The notes under the pieces are model-generated. The model made no database searches and had not been told where the DNA came from. It saw only the letters and a list, made by a program, of their open reading frames with translations. Below, one piece after another: positions 27,891 to 36,285 of a stretch of 64,000 nt of DNA. The DNA is taken from assembly GCF_009765975.1 (NCBI RefSeq), contig NZ_LMUJ01000085.1, positions 3,454-67,453 of the forward strand, in the 5' to 3' direction. A program made the translations under genes and the position numbers. The number at the start of each line of letters is the position of its first letter. Position 1 is the stretch's first letter. The stretch is from Acidisphaera sp. S103 (lineage in GTDB: Bacteria; Pseudomonadota; Alphaproteobacteria; Acetobacterales; Acetobacteraceae).

Positions 27891-28078
27891 TTAGCCCGGC
27901 TCATGAAGCGGCATTATCCGACCACGAAGCAAATCGATGCCGGCTCGGCCGTACATTGAGCGTTTGAGGGTTTCAATCGATTGATCTGCCCTTCTGCTTG
28001 CCCATTGCTCCATGGTTCCAGCATAGCATTGCGAACCGCGTCGAAATCCTGCCGCAACATCTGTGCAAAGCCATGCCA
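27891..28078 (-). pseudogene. Remnant of an ISL3-type transposase, frameshifted
   Basis: About 60 C-terminal residues of a transposase of the ISL3 group. One frame gives FAQMLRQDFDAVRNAM and EPWSNGQAEGQINRLK; after a single-base loss near 27971 the next frame gives TLKRSMYGRAGIDLLRGRI and a TAA at 27891. The WSNGQ-EG-NRLK and RxMYGRAGxDLLR motifs are the family hallmark. No terminal repeats were found, and the plus-strand amidohydrolase begins 58 bp beyond. Confidence 0.75.
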
Positions 28079-28135
28079 ACACCGGTTAAGTTGACAATGT
28101 CGCCAGCAAGTGAGCCGATCGGACACGGAGGAAGC

Positions 28136-28957
28136 ATGCGAATAACAGACGCCCAAGTTCATATCTGGGCCGCGGACAGCCCTGAGCGGCCCTGGCCGAA
28201 GCATGGGCGCGCCCACCCGCACCGGGATACGCCGTTCTCACATGCCGATCTTCTCGGGGAGATGGACGCGGCCGGTGTGTCCCGGGCGATCATCGTCCCG
28301 CCGTCGTGGGAAGGTGAGCGTAACGACCTGGCGTTCGAAGCCTGCCGGCTGCATCCCGATCGGTTCGCGACCATGGGCCGCATCGACCTGAATCCAGCCA
28401 ATCAGCCGGTCCTGGACACATGGCGCGCCCAGCCAGGCATGTTGGGCCTTCGCTTCACCTACCGTGACGGACAGAGTTGGATGGAAGATGGGTCCGCTGA
28501 CTGGATGTGGCGCGCGGCGGAGCGGATCGGTTTGCCGGTTATGGTTTCCTGCCCGGGACAGTTGCGGATTTTGGCGCGCGTGGCGGCCCGGTATCCCGGT
28601 CTGAAACTGATTGTGGACCACCTGGCGCTGATACGTGGGAAAAAGGGCGCGGCCGCTTTCGTCGATCTTCCCGACCTGCTGGCCATGGCGCGTTATCCGA
28701 ACGTCGCCGCCAAAGCCTCGGCGCTGCCGCGGTTTTCATCGCAGCCGTATCCTTACCGTAACGTGCACGGCTATCTGCGCGAGGTCTTCGATGCATTCGG
28801 CCCGAACCGGACGTTTTGGGGCACGGATCTGACCGGCCTTCCCTGCACCTATCGGCAGGCGGTCACCATGTTCACCGAGGAACTGCCCTGGCTTTCGGAC
28901 GCCGACAAGGAATGGGTCATGGGACGAGGCATATCCGAATTCGTCGGATGGGCCTGA
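28136..28957 (+). CDS. Amidohydrolase family protein (Amidohydro_2 TIM barrel)
   Basis: A 273-aa metal-dependent hydrolase or decarboxylase. It opens with RITDAQVHIWAADSPERPWP, where the usual DxHxH is reduced to DAQVH, as in the lactonase/2-pyrone-4,6-dicarboxylate hydrolase group. LIVDHLAL and FWGTDLTG supply the later His and Asp. GGAGGAAGC just before the ATG at 28136 sets the start; the frame opens earlier at 27998. It is first of a plus-strand cluster with a NitT/TauT importer and a hydrolase-fold protein. A lactone or cyclic ester substrate is likely. Confidence 0.82.
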   Translation: MRITDAQVHIWAADSPERPWPKHGRAHPHRDTPFSHADLLGEMDAAGVSRAIIVPPSWEGERNDLAFEACRLHPDRFATMGRIDLNPANQPVLDTWRAQPGMLGLRFTYRDGQSWMEDGSADWMWRAAERIGLPVMVSCPGQLRILARVAARYPGLKLIVDHLALIRGKKGAAAFVDLPDLLAMARYPNVAAKASALPRFSSQPYPYRNVHGYLREVFDAFGPNRTFWGTDLTGLPCTYRQAVTMFTEELPWLSDADKEWVMGRGISEFVGWA

Positions 28958-29117
28958 CTTTGACATACCGCAATATGATGAAACCACGGGGAATTGCGGC
29001 CACGATATGGCTTCGATCCATGGACGGGACAGCATCCGCACCGTATGGATAGCGGAACGTCCACCCGACCCGGCACACCAAGACCGGGGTTAGGGTCCAA
29101 GGAGAGGAGGTCTGGAA

Positions 29118-30155
29118 GTGATCACCCGCCGTGCGTTCGCCGGCTTAGCCGCCGCATCTCTGCCGCTCCTGCGAAACCGCCGCGCCAGGGCGGCGGCGCT
29201 GACGCCCGTGACGATCGTCCAAAGCTCCATCAGCTTCAACTTCGTGCCGATCTACATCGCGCAGACCGCCGGCTACTTTAAGCAAGAGGGCATCGACCTG
29301 AGCGTCGTGCTCGCCGGCGGCGGCCCGAAGGCGATGACCGGCCTGATCGGCGGTGGCGGGCAGTTTTCCGCCTCGGTCCTGTTCGACGGCATGATGGCGC
29401 ATCGGCGCGGGCTGACAGACGTACGCGCCCTTGCCACGCTGTCGTTGTTCCAAAATCCCATGGCCATTCTGACCACGGTCGCGAAGCAGCGCGGCATAAC
29501 GCTCGATATGCCGCTGAAACAGCGGCTGGAGGCGATGAAGGGTCTGCGCATCGGCATGACGACTCCTGGTGCCACGTCGGACATGTTCATGCGCTATCTG
29601 TTCCGCGCCAATGGCATGAACCCGGATCGCGATCTGCAGATCATTCCCCTTGGCGGGGTCAGCGCGCAGATTGCGGCTTTGCAGGCCGGTCGTGTTGATG
29701 GCTGTTCCTGTCTGCCGCCGGTGGACGTGATCGCGAATACACAAGGGCTGACGACGGAGGTTCTCGATCGGCTCAAGGATATTCCGCTGCTGTCCGGCGT
29801 TACCTACGGCACGCTGTATGGGCTGGATTCCTACAACAAGGCGCATCCGGAGGTTACGAACGCGATGGCGAGAGCATTGGCTCGGGCCACGCTGCTGTTG
29901 ACGCATGATCCCGACGCAGCGAAGCAGGCCACGCGGCCGTTCCTCAAGGAACTCGACCAGGCAACCTACGACGCCGCCTGGAACACGTATTTCCCGGAGA
30001 TGCCCAGGACGCTCGACATCACCAGCGACAGCTTCGACAAAGAACTGGCGTTCGAGAAAGCGGTGCTGCCGGCTCGCGATGACGCGCCGCTGAAGTATGA
30101 CGACGTCGTCGATGCATCCTTCGTGCGCCGCGCCATGCAGCAGGTGTCGCGGTGA
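29118..30155 (+). CDS. NitT/TauT-family ABC substrate-binding protein (NMT1/THI5-like)
   Basis: Secreted receptor of 345 aa with a GTG start preceded by GGAGGT. The leader ITRRAFAGLAAASLPLLRNRRARA is Tat-like. The mature domain has FNFVPIYIAQTAGYFKQEGIDLSVV and GMTTPGATSDMFMRYLF, typical of the NMT1 group. Its stop overlaps the ATPase GTG by 4 bp. Ligand unknown; the neighbouring amidohydrolase suggests an organic acid or aromatic compound rather than taurine. Confidence 0.88.
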   Translation: MITRRAFAGLAAASLPLLRNRRARAAALTPVTIVQSSISFNFVPIYIAQTAGYFKQEGIDLSVVLAGGGPKAMTGLIGGGGQFSASVLFDGMMAHRRGLTDVRALATLSLFQNPMAILTTVAKQRGITLDMPLKQRLEAMKGLRIGMTTPGATSDMFMRYLFRANGMNPDRDLQIIPLGGVSAQIAALQAGRVDGCSCLPPVDVIANTQGLTTEVLDRLKDIPLLSGVTYGTLYGLDSYNKAHPEVTNAMARALARATLLLTHDPDAAKQATRPFLKELDQATYDAAWNTYFPEMPRTLDITSDSFDKELAFEKAVLPARDDAPLKYDDVVDASFVRRAMQQVSR

Positions 30156-30943
30156 CCGATGACGCCCTGATCGAATACCGCAACGTCGCCCGGCGGTTTC
30201 ACAGCCGTTCGGGAACCGTGGTGGCGTGCGAGGATGTCAATCTGTCCGTGCGGCGGGGTGAATTCATGGCCGTCGTGGGACCGAGCGGCTGCGGGAAGTC
30301 GACGCTGTTGAACATGGCGGCCGGGTTGATGGCACCCAGCGCGGGACAGGTGTTTTATGGCGGCAGGCAGGTGCCTGCGCCGAACACCGATGTCGGCTAC
30401 CTGACGCAACGCGACACGCTGCTGCCGTGGCGCACCGTGGAGGACAATGTCGCCATCGCGCTTGAATTACGTGGCCAGTCCCGCGCTGACCGGCTGCGGG
30501 TTGCGCACGAATGGCTTGACCGCATGGGCCTGATCGGTTTTGAAAAATCTTATCCGGCGCAACTATCAGGCGGCATGCGCCGGCGCGTCGCCCTGGCACG
30601 CACCCTCGCCTATGAGCCTGAGACGATCCTGATGGATGAGCCGTTCGGCGCCTTGGATGCACAGTTGCGGATGGTCATGCATGAGGAACTTCTGAAACTA
30701 TGGACGGGTATGCAGAAGACGGTCATTTTCGTGACGCATGATCTGGCGGAGGCTCTGACCCTGGCTGACAGGATCGCTGTTTTTTCGGCACGCCCCGGCC
30801 GCATCCGCTCGGTCGAGACAGTCGATCTGCCGCGCCCCCGCGATGTGTTCCGTATCCGTTTCGACCCGCATTTCGGTAAATTGCACGATCGGCTTTGGTC
30901 ATACCTGGAAGCGAGCGTCCGCAGCGATGTCATGGTGAATTAG
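30152..30943 (+). CDS. NitT/TauT-family ABC ATPase
   Basis: ATPase subunit of 263 aa, GTG start overlapping the receptor stop. Walker A GPSGCGKST lies near 43-51, the Q-loop in VGYLTQRDTLLPW, the signature LSGGMRRR, Walker [12 protein letters not shown] and the H-loop VTHDLAEA. The permease gene begins on the very next base. Confidence 0.93.
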   Translation: MTDDALIEYRNVARRFHSRSGTVVACEDVNLSVRRGEFMAVVGPSGCGKSTLLNMAAGLMAPSAGQVFYGGRQVPAPNTDVGYLTQRDTLLPWRTVEDNVAIALELRGQSRADRLRVAHEWLDRMGLIGFEKSYPAQLSGGMRRRVALARTLAYEPETILMDEPFGALDAQLRMVMHEELLKLWTGMQKTVIFVTHDLAEALTLADRIAVFSARPGRIRSVETVDLPRPRDVFRIRFDPHFGKLHDRLWSYLEASVRSDVMVN

Positions 30944-31780
30944 ATGTCTGAAGCCTTCGTCGCCCTGCCGGCCACGAATGATGAGGCACCGCCCAGCCCG
31001 TCGTTCTTCCGCGGCGGGTGGGTGTCCATATTGGCGTGGCGCGTTGCCATCATCGTCGTTGGGCTGTCGTTGTGGCAATACGCCAGCGGCCGGTTGATCA
31101 AGACGTTCTGGATCTCCAGGCCATCCGATATCTGGCAGCAGCTTGTCGAATGGGTCGTCACCGGCGATCTCTGGATCCATCTGCAGGTCACGCTTATCGA
31201 GACGGTCATGGGCTTTGTGTTCGGTGCCGTCGCGGGCATTCTGTTCGGGCTGGCGCTTGGGCTGAACCGCCGTCTCGCCGCGGTGCTCGACCCCTTCATC
31301 GTGGCGTTTTACAGTCTGCCGAAAATCGCCCTCGCGCCGCTGTTCATCCTGTGGTTCGGCGTTGGCCTGGCGTCCAAGGTCGTTTTGGCGACGTTCGTCG
31401 TGTTCTTCCTGGTATTCTACAACACCTATGCCGGCACACTGGCGGTGGAGGCAGAACTGGTTGACGTGCTGCGACTGATGGGCGCCAGCCGGGGCCAGAT
31501 AGTGCGCAAGGTCATTCTGCCGTCCGCGCTGATCTGGATTTTCACCGGCATGAAAAGCTCAGTCCCCTATGCGCTGATCGGCGCCGTGGTTGGGGAGATG
31601 ATGGCGTCGAACAAAGGCCTCGGTTACCTGATCCAGGCGGCCGCCGGCCAATACGATACCGGCGGCGTGTTCGCGGCCCTTTTTGTGCTGATGATTATCG
31701 CAACTGGCCTGCACGAACTGCTGAAGCAAAGCGAACGCGTGATGCTGCGGTGGCGCGAAGAAGGCCACGGCCGGAACTAG
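30944..31780 (+). CDS. NitT/TauT-family ABC permease
   Basis: Inner-membrane permease of 278 aa, starting immediately after the ATPase stop. It has about six hydrophobic helices and the loop LRLMGASRGQIVRKVILPSALIWIFTG. The segment YSLPKIALAPLFILWFGVG is characteristic of the family. It completes the importer with the two genes before it. Confidence 0.92.
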   Translation: MSEAFVALPATNDEAPPSPSFFRGGWVSILAWRVAIIVVGLSLWQYASGRLIKTFWISRPSDIWQQLVEWVVTGDLWIHLQVTLIETVMGFVFGAVAGILFGLALGLNRRLAAVLDPFIVAFYSLPKIALAPLFILWFGVGLASKVVLATFVVFFLVFYNTYAGTLAVEAELVDVLRLMGASRGQIVRKVILPSALIWIFTGMKSSVPYALIGAVVGEMMASNKGLGYLIQAAAGQYDTGGVFAALFVLMIIATGLHELLKQSERVMLRWREEGHGRN

Positions 31781-31794
31781 AGGAACGCGAAGGC

Positions 31795-32604
31795 ATGCCA
31801 AACTTCAATCCGACCCCCGACCTGACCATGCACTATGAGGTCGATGAGTTCTGCGACCCGTGGCGCACGCCCGAAACCATCCTGATGCTGCACGGCAACG
31901 CGGAGAGTGGTCTCGCCTGGTACGCCTGGGCACCCAAATTGGCGCGGCAATTTCGCGTGGTGCGTCCCGATATGCGTGGCTTCGGCCAATCCAGCCCAAT
32001 GCCTCGCGACTTTCCCTGGAGCCTCGATCGTCTGATCGATGATTTCTGCGCCCTGATGGACCATCTGGACGTCGACCGATTCCACCTGGTTGGCGCGAAG
32101 CTGGGTGGGACGATCGCGCGGGCGTTCGCCGGTCGTCGACCGGGTCGCGTGCTGACTCTGACAGTGGTCGGCACACCGCCGCCTCTGCGCGAAGGCGCCT
32201 TGGAACGTGTGCCCGAATCGATCCGCACCTTCGAGACGTACGGCGTCGAGCACTGGGCTCGGCAAAATATGGCAAGCCGCCTGGGCGATTATTTTCCCCA
32301 AGATGGCGTGGAGTGGTGGGCCAAGTACATGGGGCGCACTGCCGTCTCGACCCAGGTTGGTTTCATGGGGCCCATCGGCGCCGCGGATATCCGCGCCGAT
32401 CTGCCGAACATCCAATGTCCTACGCTGGTGATCACCACTGAGGGCAGCGCGCTGGGTTCCGTCGATGTGACACGAGGCTGGCAGCAGCAGATTCCGGACT
32501 CGGCGCTGCTGGTCCTGCCCGGCAATTCCTATCACGTCGCGGCCACGCATGCCGACCAGGCCGCTGCCGCAACGCTGGATTTCATTCGACGTCGCCATGG
32601 CTGA
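31795..32604 (+). CDS. Alpha/beta-hydrolase-fold protein with Lys in the nucleophile elbow
   Basis: A 269-aa alpha/beta-hydrolase-fold protein. The oxyanion segment LMLHGNAESGLAWYAWAP and the RPDMRGFGQSS stretch are normal. The nucleophile elbow, normally GxSxGG, reads HLVGAKLGGTIA, so lysine stands at the serine position. A His near the C-terminus (NSYHVAATH) may be the triad His. The start at 31795 avoids most of the upstream gene and gives a normal N-terminus. It closes the importer cluster. It may be a non-hydrolytic member such as a C-C lyase, or use another nucleophile. Confidence 0.82.
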   Translation: MPNFNPTPDLTMHYEVDEFCDPWRTPETILMLHGNAESGLAWYAWAPKLARQFRVVRPDMRGFGQSSPMPRDFPWSLDRLIDDFCALMDHLDVDRFHLVGAKLGGTIARAFAGRRPGRVLTLTVVGTPPPLREGALERVPESIRTFETYGVEHWARQNMASRLGDYFPQDGVEWWAKYMGRTAVSTQVGFMGPIGAADIRADLPNIQCPTLVITTEGSALGSVDVTRGWQQQIPDSALLVLPGNSYHVAATHADQAAAATLDFIRRRHG

Positions 32605-32654
32605 AGGCGGCGATTTGATGGGCTTGCTGCCGTCGCGATCTGTGATCGCGGGGA

Positions 32655-33959
32655 TTATCGTCCCGGCGCGGAAGATGCCTCCACTGGCCTGATTAACTCA
32701 GGCGCGGCGTCCCGCTTTGGGGAATTACTCGGTCGCATTTGAACGAACAGGGCCAGCACTCCTGCCATGATATAGAGCCCGCCGCCGACCATCATCGACG
32801 TGTTGAAACCGCCGGATTCCCCGCGTAACAATCCAAACATCCAAGGACCGATAAAGCCGCCGAGGTTGCCGACGCCATTGGCAATCGCCATGGCAGGGCC
32901 GGCAGCCCCTTTCGGCACCGCATCGGCCACCATGATCCAGTAGACGGTGATGCGGCCAAACCAGAGGCCGAAGGACAGGCTGATGCAAATCAGCAGAAAC
33001 ATGATGTGGCTTTCGCCGAAGAACCCGGCCACCCCCATGCAGGCTCCGGCCAGGATCGTCGGGACGATCAAATGCCAGCGCCTCTCCTGCATGCGGTCGG
33101 AACTCGCGGAAATGATGCAGGTCATGACGATGCTGACCGCATAAGGGATCGCGGACAGAAAACCGGCCGTCCCGATCGCCCGTCCCTCTTCGACAATCAG
33201 CGATGGCAGCCAGAACGTTAGGCCCCACAGCGCGGTCAGGCCCAGCAGATTGTAAAGCGCCAGGATCAGCACGGTCGGATGCCAAATAGCCCCGAGCCAA
33301 TGGCCTTGAGCAACAGGCGCGTGTTTCGCCTCCGCATCCAGCGCGGCCACCAGTTTTTGTTTTGTCGCGCCGTCAAGCCATGTCGCATCGCGCGGGTCGT
33401 CTTCGATCGCCCACCACCACACGAAGCACCACAGCAGCGAAGGTACCGCGGTAACGACAAACATCCAGCGCCAGCCAACGTAGCTCACCGCAAATCCACA
33501 CAGCGCATTGCCGATCATCAGCGCGATAGGCGTCCCGAGCAGGGCAAGATTGGCGCGCGCCCGCTCCTGCTGCGTGAACCAGGCGCGCATTACCACGACG
33601 ACCGCCGGCAGGATGCCACCCTCCGATATGCCCAGGACGAAGCGGTTGATGATGAACTGCGTTTCCGTCTGGACGAGTGCGGTACTGGCGGAGGTGATCG
33701 ACCAGGCGGCGCACAGGACCAGGATCGTGCCTTTGGCACTCCAGGCGGACGTCAATCGGCCGACCGGTATCTGGAACACCAGATAACCCCAGGCAAACAT
33801 ACCGACCGCGAAACCGATCACACCGGATGTCAAACCCAGATCCGTGCGAATACCGGGAAACGCCACGGCGACATTCGCTTTGTCGATCTGCGCGAAGATA
33901 TACAGGACCGTCGCCACACCTTGGATGCGAACCCAACGGTTATGTAAAATGCCTTTCAT
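32655..33959 (-). CDS. MFS transporter, ACS (anion:cation symporter) type
   Basis: Twelve-helix inner-membrane carrier of 434 aa. YIFAQIDKANVAVAFPGI in helix 1, WGYLVFQIPVGRLTSAWSAKG and RFVLGISEGGILPAVVVVMRAWF are the ACS signature regions for carboxylate importers (tartrate, phthalate, galactarate relatives). It lies downstream of leuCD paralogues on the same strand with a 73-bp gap, which suggests it brings in the hydroxy- or dicarboxylic acid they act on. Confidence 0.88.
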   Translation of the reverse strand: MKGILHNRWVRIQGVATVLYIFAQIDKANVAVAFPGIRTDLGLTSGVIGFAVGMFAWGYLVFQIPVGRLTSAWSAKGTILVLCAAWSITSASTALVQTETQFIINRFVLGISEGGILPAVVVVMRAWFTQQERARANLALLGTPIALMIGNALCGFAVSYVGWRWMFVVTAVPSLLWCFVWWWAIEDDPRDATWLDGATKQKLVAALDAEAKHAPVAQGHWLGAIWHPTVLILALYNLLGLTALWGLTFWLPSLIVEEGRAIGTAGFLSAIPYAVSIVMTCIISASSDRMQERRWHLIVPTILAGACMGVAGFFGESHIMFLLICISLSFGLWFGRITVYWIMVADAVPKGAAGPAMAIANGVGNLGGFIGPWMFGLLRGESGGFNTSMMVGGGLYIMAGVLALFVQMRPSNSPKRDAAPELIRPVEASSAPGR

Positions 33960-34032
33960 CGCGTTTCCTCATCTTTCGCCCCAGCCGTTGTGGCTTTGTT
34001 GGCGGCGTCGTGGTCCGACTTCTGTGAATCGG

Positions 34033-34662
34033 TCACGCCTGGCTGGTTACAGGAAGCCAGGGATACGAGCCGCGTCGCCGGCCTTCGACCATCGCGATCT
34101 CCCGAGCATACCCTTGTGTGACGTCGATATCGTCGAGCCCTTGCACCAGCCGATCCTTGCGGAGCGGATTGATCTCGAACGGATGCTTGTTGCCGTCGGA
34201 ATCGACGACAATTTGCCTGGGCAGATCGATGGTTACCGTGATGCCGGGACTCTTCCGCACGTCGGCCCACAGCCGGTGGCAGATCGTTTCATCCAACACC
34301 ACCGGCAGAACCCCGTTCTGCAAGCAATTGCCATAGAAAATCTCCGCGAAGCTCGGGCCGATCATGGCTCGGAATCCGTAATCCAACACCGCATAGGCCG
34401 CCCCCTCACGTGAGGAACCGCAACCGAAGTCGGCGTCCGTCAGAAGAATTTCCGGCTTGCCGTATGCTGGATCGTTCAACGCGCAATCCGGCCTCGGCTT
34501 TTCGTTCTCGTCGAAACGAATGTCGTGCAGGAAGGCCTCGCCATAGTCATGCCCCGGCCGGCGATGGCGGCGCATGTAACGCCCGGGGAGGATCATACCG
34601 GTGTCGATCTTGGCGATCGGCACCGGCACGGCCGCCGAGGTAAGGACAGTAAAGGCTTGCAT
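34033..34662 (-). CDS. LeuD-like small subunit of an isopropylmalate isomerase-family hydro-lyase
   Basis: Small subunit (209 aa) of a two-part aconitase-superfamily enzyme. FTVLTSAAVPVPIAKIDTGMILPGRYM at the N-terminus and DADFGCGSSREGAAYAVLDYGFRAMIG are the swivel-domain hallmarks. The ATG at 34662 follows the large-subunit stop by 16 bp with GGGAG upstream. Biosynthetic leuD usually lies with leuB; here the neighbours are a carboxylate transporter and a LysR regulator, so a catabolic role on a substituted malate is more likely. Confidence 0.85.
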   Translation of the reverse strand: MQAFTVLTSAAVPVPIAKIDTGMILPGRYMRRHRRPGHDYGEAFLHDIRFDENEKPRPDCALNDPAYGKPEILLTDADFGCGSSREGAAYAVLDYGFRAMIGPSFAEIFYGNCLQNGVLPVVLDETICHRLWADVRKSPGITVTIDLPRQIVVDSDGNKHPFEINPLRKDRLVQGLDDIDVTQGYAREIAMVEGRRRGSYPWLPVTSQA

Positions 34663-34678
34663 GGCGACTCCCGTGTGC

Positions 34679-36094
34679 TCAGGCCAAAGCCATATGGCGC
34701 ACATCCGTCAGCCGCCCGGTGACCGCGGCGGCGGCGACCATGGCCGGACTCATGATGTGGGTCATGGCGGCGCGTCCCTGGCGACCCTCGAAATTGCGGT
34801 TGGTTGTGGAAGCGCATCGCTGGCCGGGTCCGACAATCTCGCCATTGGACCCGTTGCAACTGGAGCAACCGGAATCCCGCCACTCCAGGCCGGCGTCGAG
34901 AAAGATGCGGTGCAACCCTTCTTGTTCCGCCTGCCGCTTGATCTCGCTCGAACCGGCGGAAACCATCCCGGGGACACTGGCCTTTTTGCCCTTCAGCACG
35001 CCAGCCGCGGCCCGAAGGTCTTCGATCCGGCTGTTGGTGCAGGACCCGACGAAAATTCGGTCAACCCGCACCTCGGACAGAGGCATCGCCGGCGTGATCT
35101 GCATGTATTCGAGTGCGCGCGCAACATGCCGCCGGCGTTCGGGATCGGAGAAACTGTCTGGATCCGGTACCTTGCCGTCGATCGGCGAGCAATCCTCCGG
35201 GCTCGTGCCCCAGGTGACCATCGGCGCAAGCGCGGCGGCGTCAAGCGTCAGTTCGCGATCGAATTGTGCGCTGTCGCCGGTCGGCAGCGTGCGCCAATAG
35301 CCAATCGCCCGATCCCAATACGCACCCTTCGGCGCCCGCTCGCAATTTGCCAGATGTTGGAAAGTCGTATCATCCGGCCCGATCATACCAATCCGGGCGC
35401 CACCCTCGATCGACATATTGCAGATTGTCATGCGGCTCGCCATCGCCATCGCGCGAATGGTCGAGCCGGCATATTCGACGGCGTAGCCTGTGCCCCCGCC
35501 GATCCCGATCTCTCGGATGATGGAGAGAATGACGTCCTTGGCCGTCACCATCCGCGCCAATGTACCGTCGATGCCGATACGCATCGTCTTGGGGCGCTTC
35601 ATCCAGACCGTTTGCGTCGCGACGACGTGGCGAAGCTGATTGGATCCGCCGATCGGAATAGCGCAGGCGCCCATCGCGCCATGCGTCGCGGTGTGGGAAT
35701 CGTTGCAGGTGATCAGCATGCCCGGTTGGGAAATGCCAAGCTCCGGCCCGATCACATGCGCGATGCCCTGTCGCCTATGATGCATATGAATATGCGGCAA
35801 GCCGAACTCGGCGGCGTTGTTGGCCATCATCGAGACGACCTTGCGGATCTCGGGATTGGCGATGCCCTCGATGCCGGCCTGGCGGTTGATGGTGGGCAGG
35901 TAGTGGTCGGTCACCGCAAGGTGCTGTTCCGGCCGAACGCTCTTGCGCCCTTCAAGCCGCAGTTGGTCGAATGCCAGGAACGACTGGCCCTCGTTGATGT
36001 AGTTGAAATCGACGTAAAGCAGGTCTTCGCCCTGGGAGGAGGCGATCACATGATCGTCCCAGACGTTTTCGAACAACGTGCGTGCGGCCGGCAT
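34679..36094 (-). CDS. LeuC-like large subunit of an isopropylmalate isomerase-family hydro-lyase
   Basis: Large subunit (471 aa) of the hydro-lyase. The iron-sulfur ligands are seen in VGSCTNSR and SGCSSC, and CNDSHTATHGAMGA and RCASTTNRNFEGRQGR are conserved. Beside the second cysteine pair the usual PGCSMCLAMN of LeuC reads SGCSSCNGSN, and the downstream stretch is NGEIVGPGQ. These changes lie near the substrate pocket, so the enzyme probably acts on a relative of 3-isopropylmalate such as a methylated or citraconate-type acid. Divergent from the LysR gene. Confidence 0.87.
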   Translation of the reverse strand: MPAARTLFENVWDDHVIASSQGEDLLYVDFNYINEGQSFLAFDQLRLEGRKSVRPEQHLAVTDHYLPTINRQAGIEGIANPEIRKVVSMMANNAAEFGLPHIHMHHRRQGIAHVIGPELGISQPGMLITCNDSHTATHGAMGACAIPIGGSNQLRHVVATQTVWMKRPKTMRIGIDGTLARMVTAKDVILSIIREIGIGGGTGYAVEYAGSTIRAMAMASRMTICNMSIEGGARIGMIGPDDTTFQHLANCERAPKGAYWDRAIGYWRTLPTGDSAQFDRELTLDAAALAPMVTWGTSPEDCSPIDGKVPDPDSFSDPERRRHVARALEYMQITPAMPLSEVRVDRIFVGSCTNSRIEDLRAAAGVLKGKKASVPGMVSAGSSEIKRQAEQEGLHRIFLDAGLEWRDSGCSSCNGSNGEIVGPGQRCASTTNRNFEGRQGRAAMTHIMSPAMVAAAAVTGRLTDVRHMALA

Positions 36095-36212
36095 CTCAGT
36101 GGCTCCCCTCGTTGCCCCGCGCCGAATCGTCCGGCTCGATTTGCCTCAGCGATGGCGCCTGTTTTGAGGCCATGCCAGTCTTCCTCCCGTGATGCCGATT
36201 GCGGCTCAATGT

Positions 36213-36233
36213 AACTTATACTAACTATAAGTT
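36213..36233. promoter_or_regulatory. LysR-type operator palindrome
   Basis: AACTTATA-CTAAC-TATAAGTT, arms exactly complementary around a 5-bp centre, in the divergent gap between the LeuC-like and LysR genes. Size, symmetry and place fit a LysR-type box controlling both genes. Confidence 0.72.
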
Positions 36234-36285
36234 CAACTGGCGGCCGCGGCAAGCACTTCCGGGGAAACTTTTTTGGTCAAAGCGA

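Noticed and set aside
32634-32650. CGCGATC-TGT-GATCGCG hairpin between convergent genes
   Set aside because: Seven-bp stem without a T-run; may help termination but is common at this GC content.
34601-36214. 537-codon plus-strand frame
   Set aside because: Antisense to the LeuC-like gene, no motifs.
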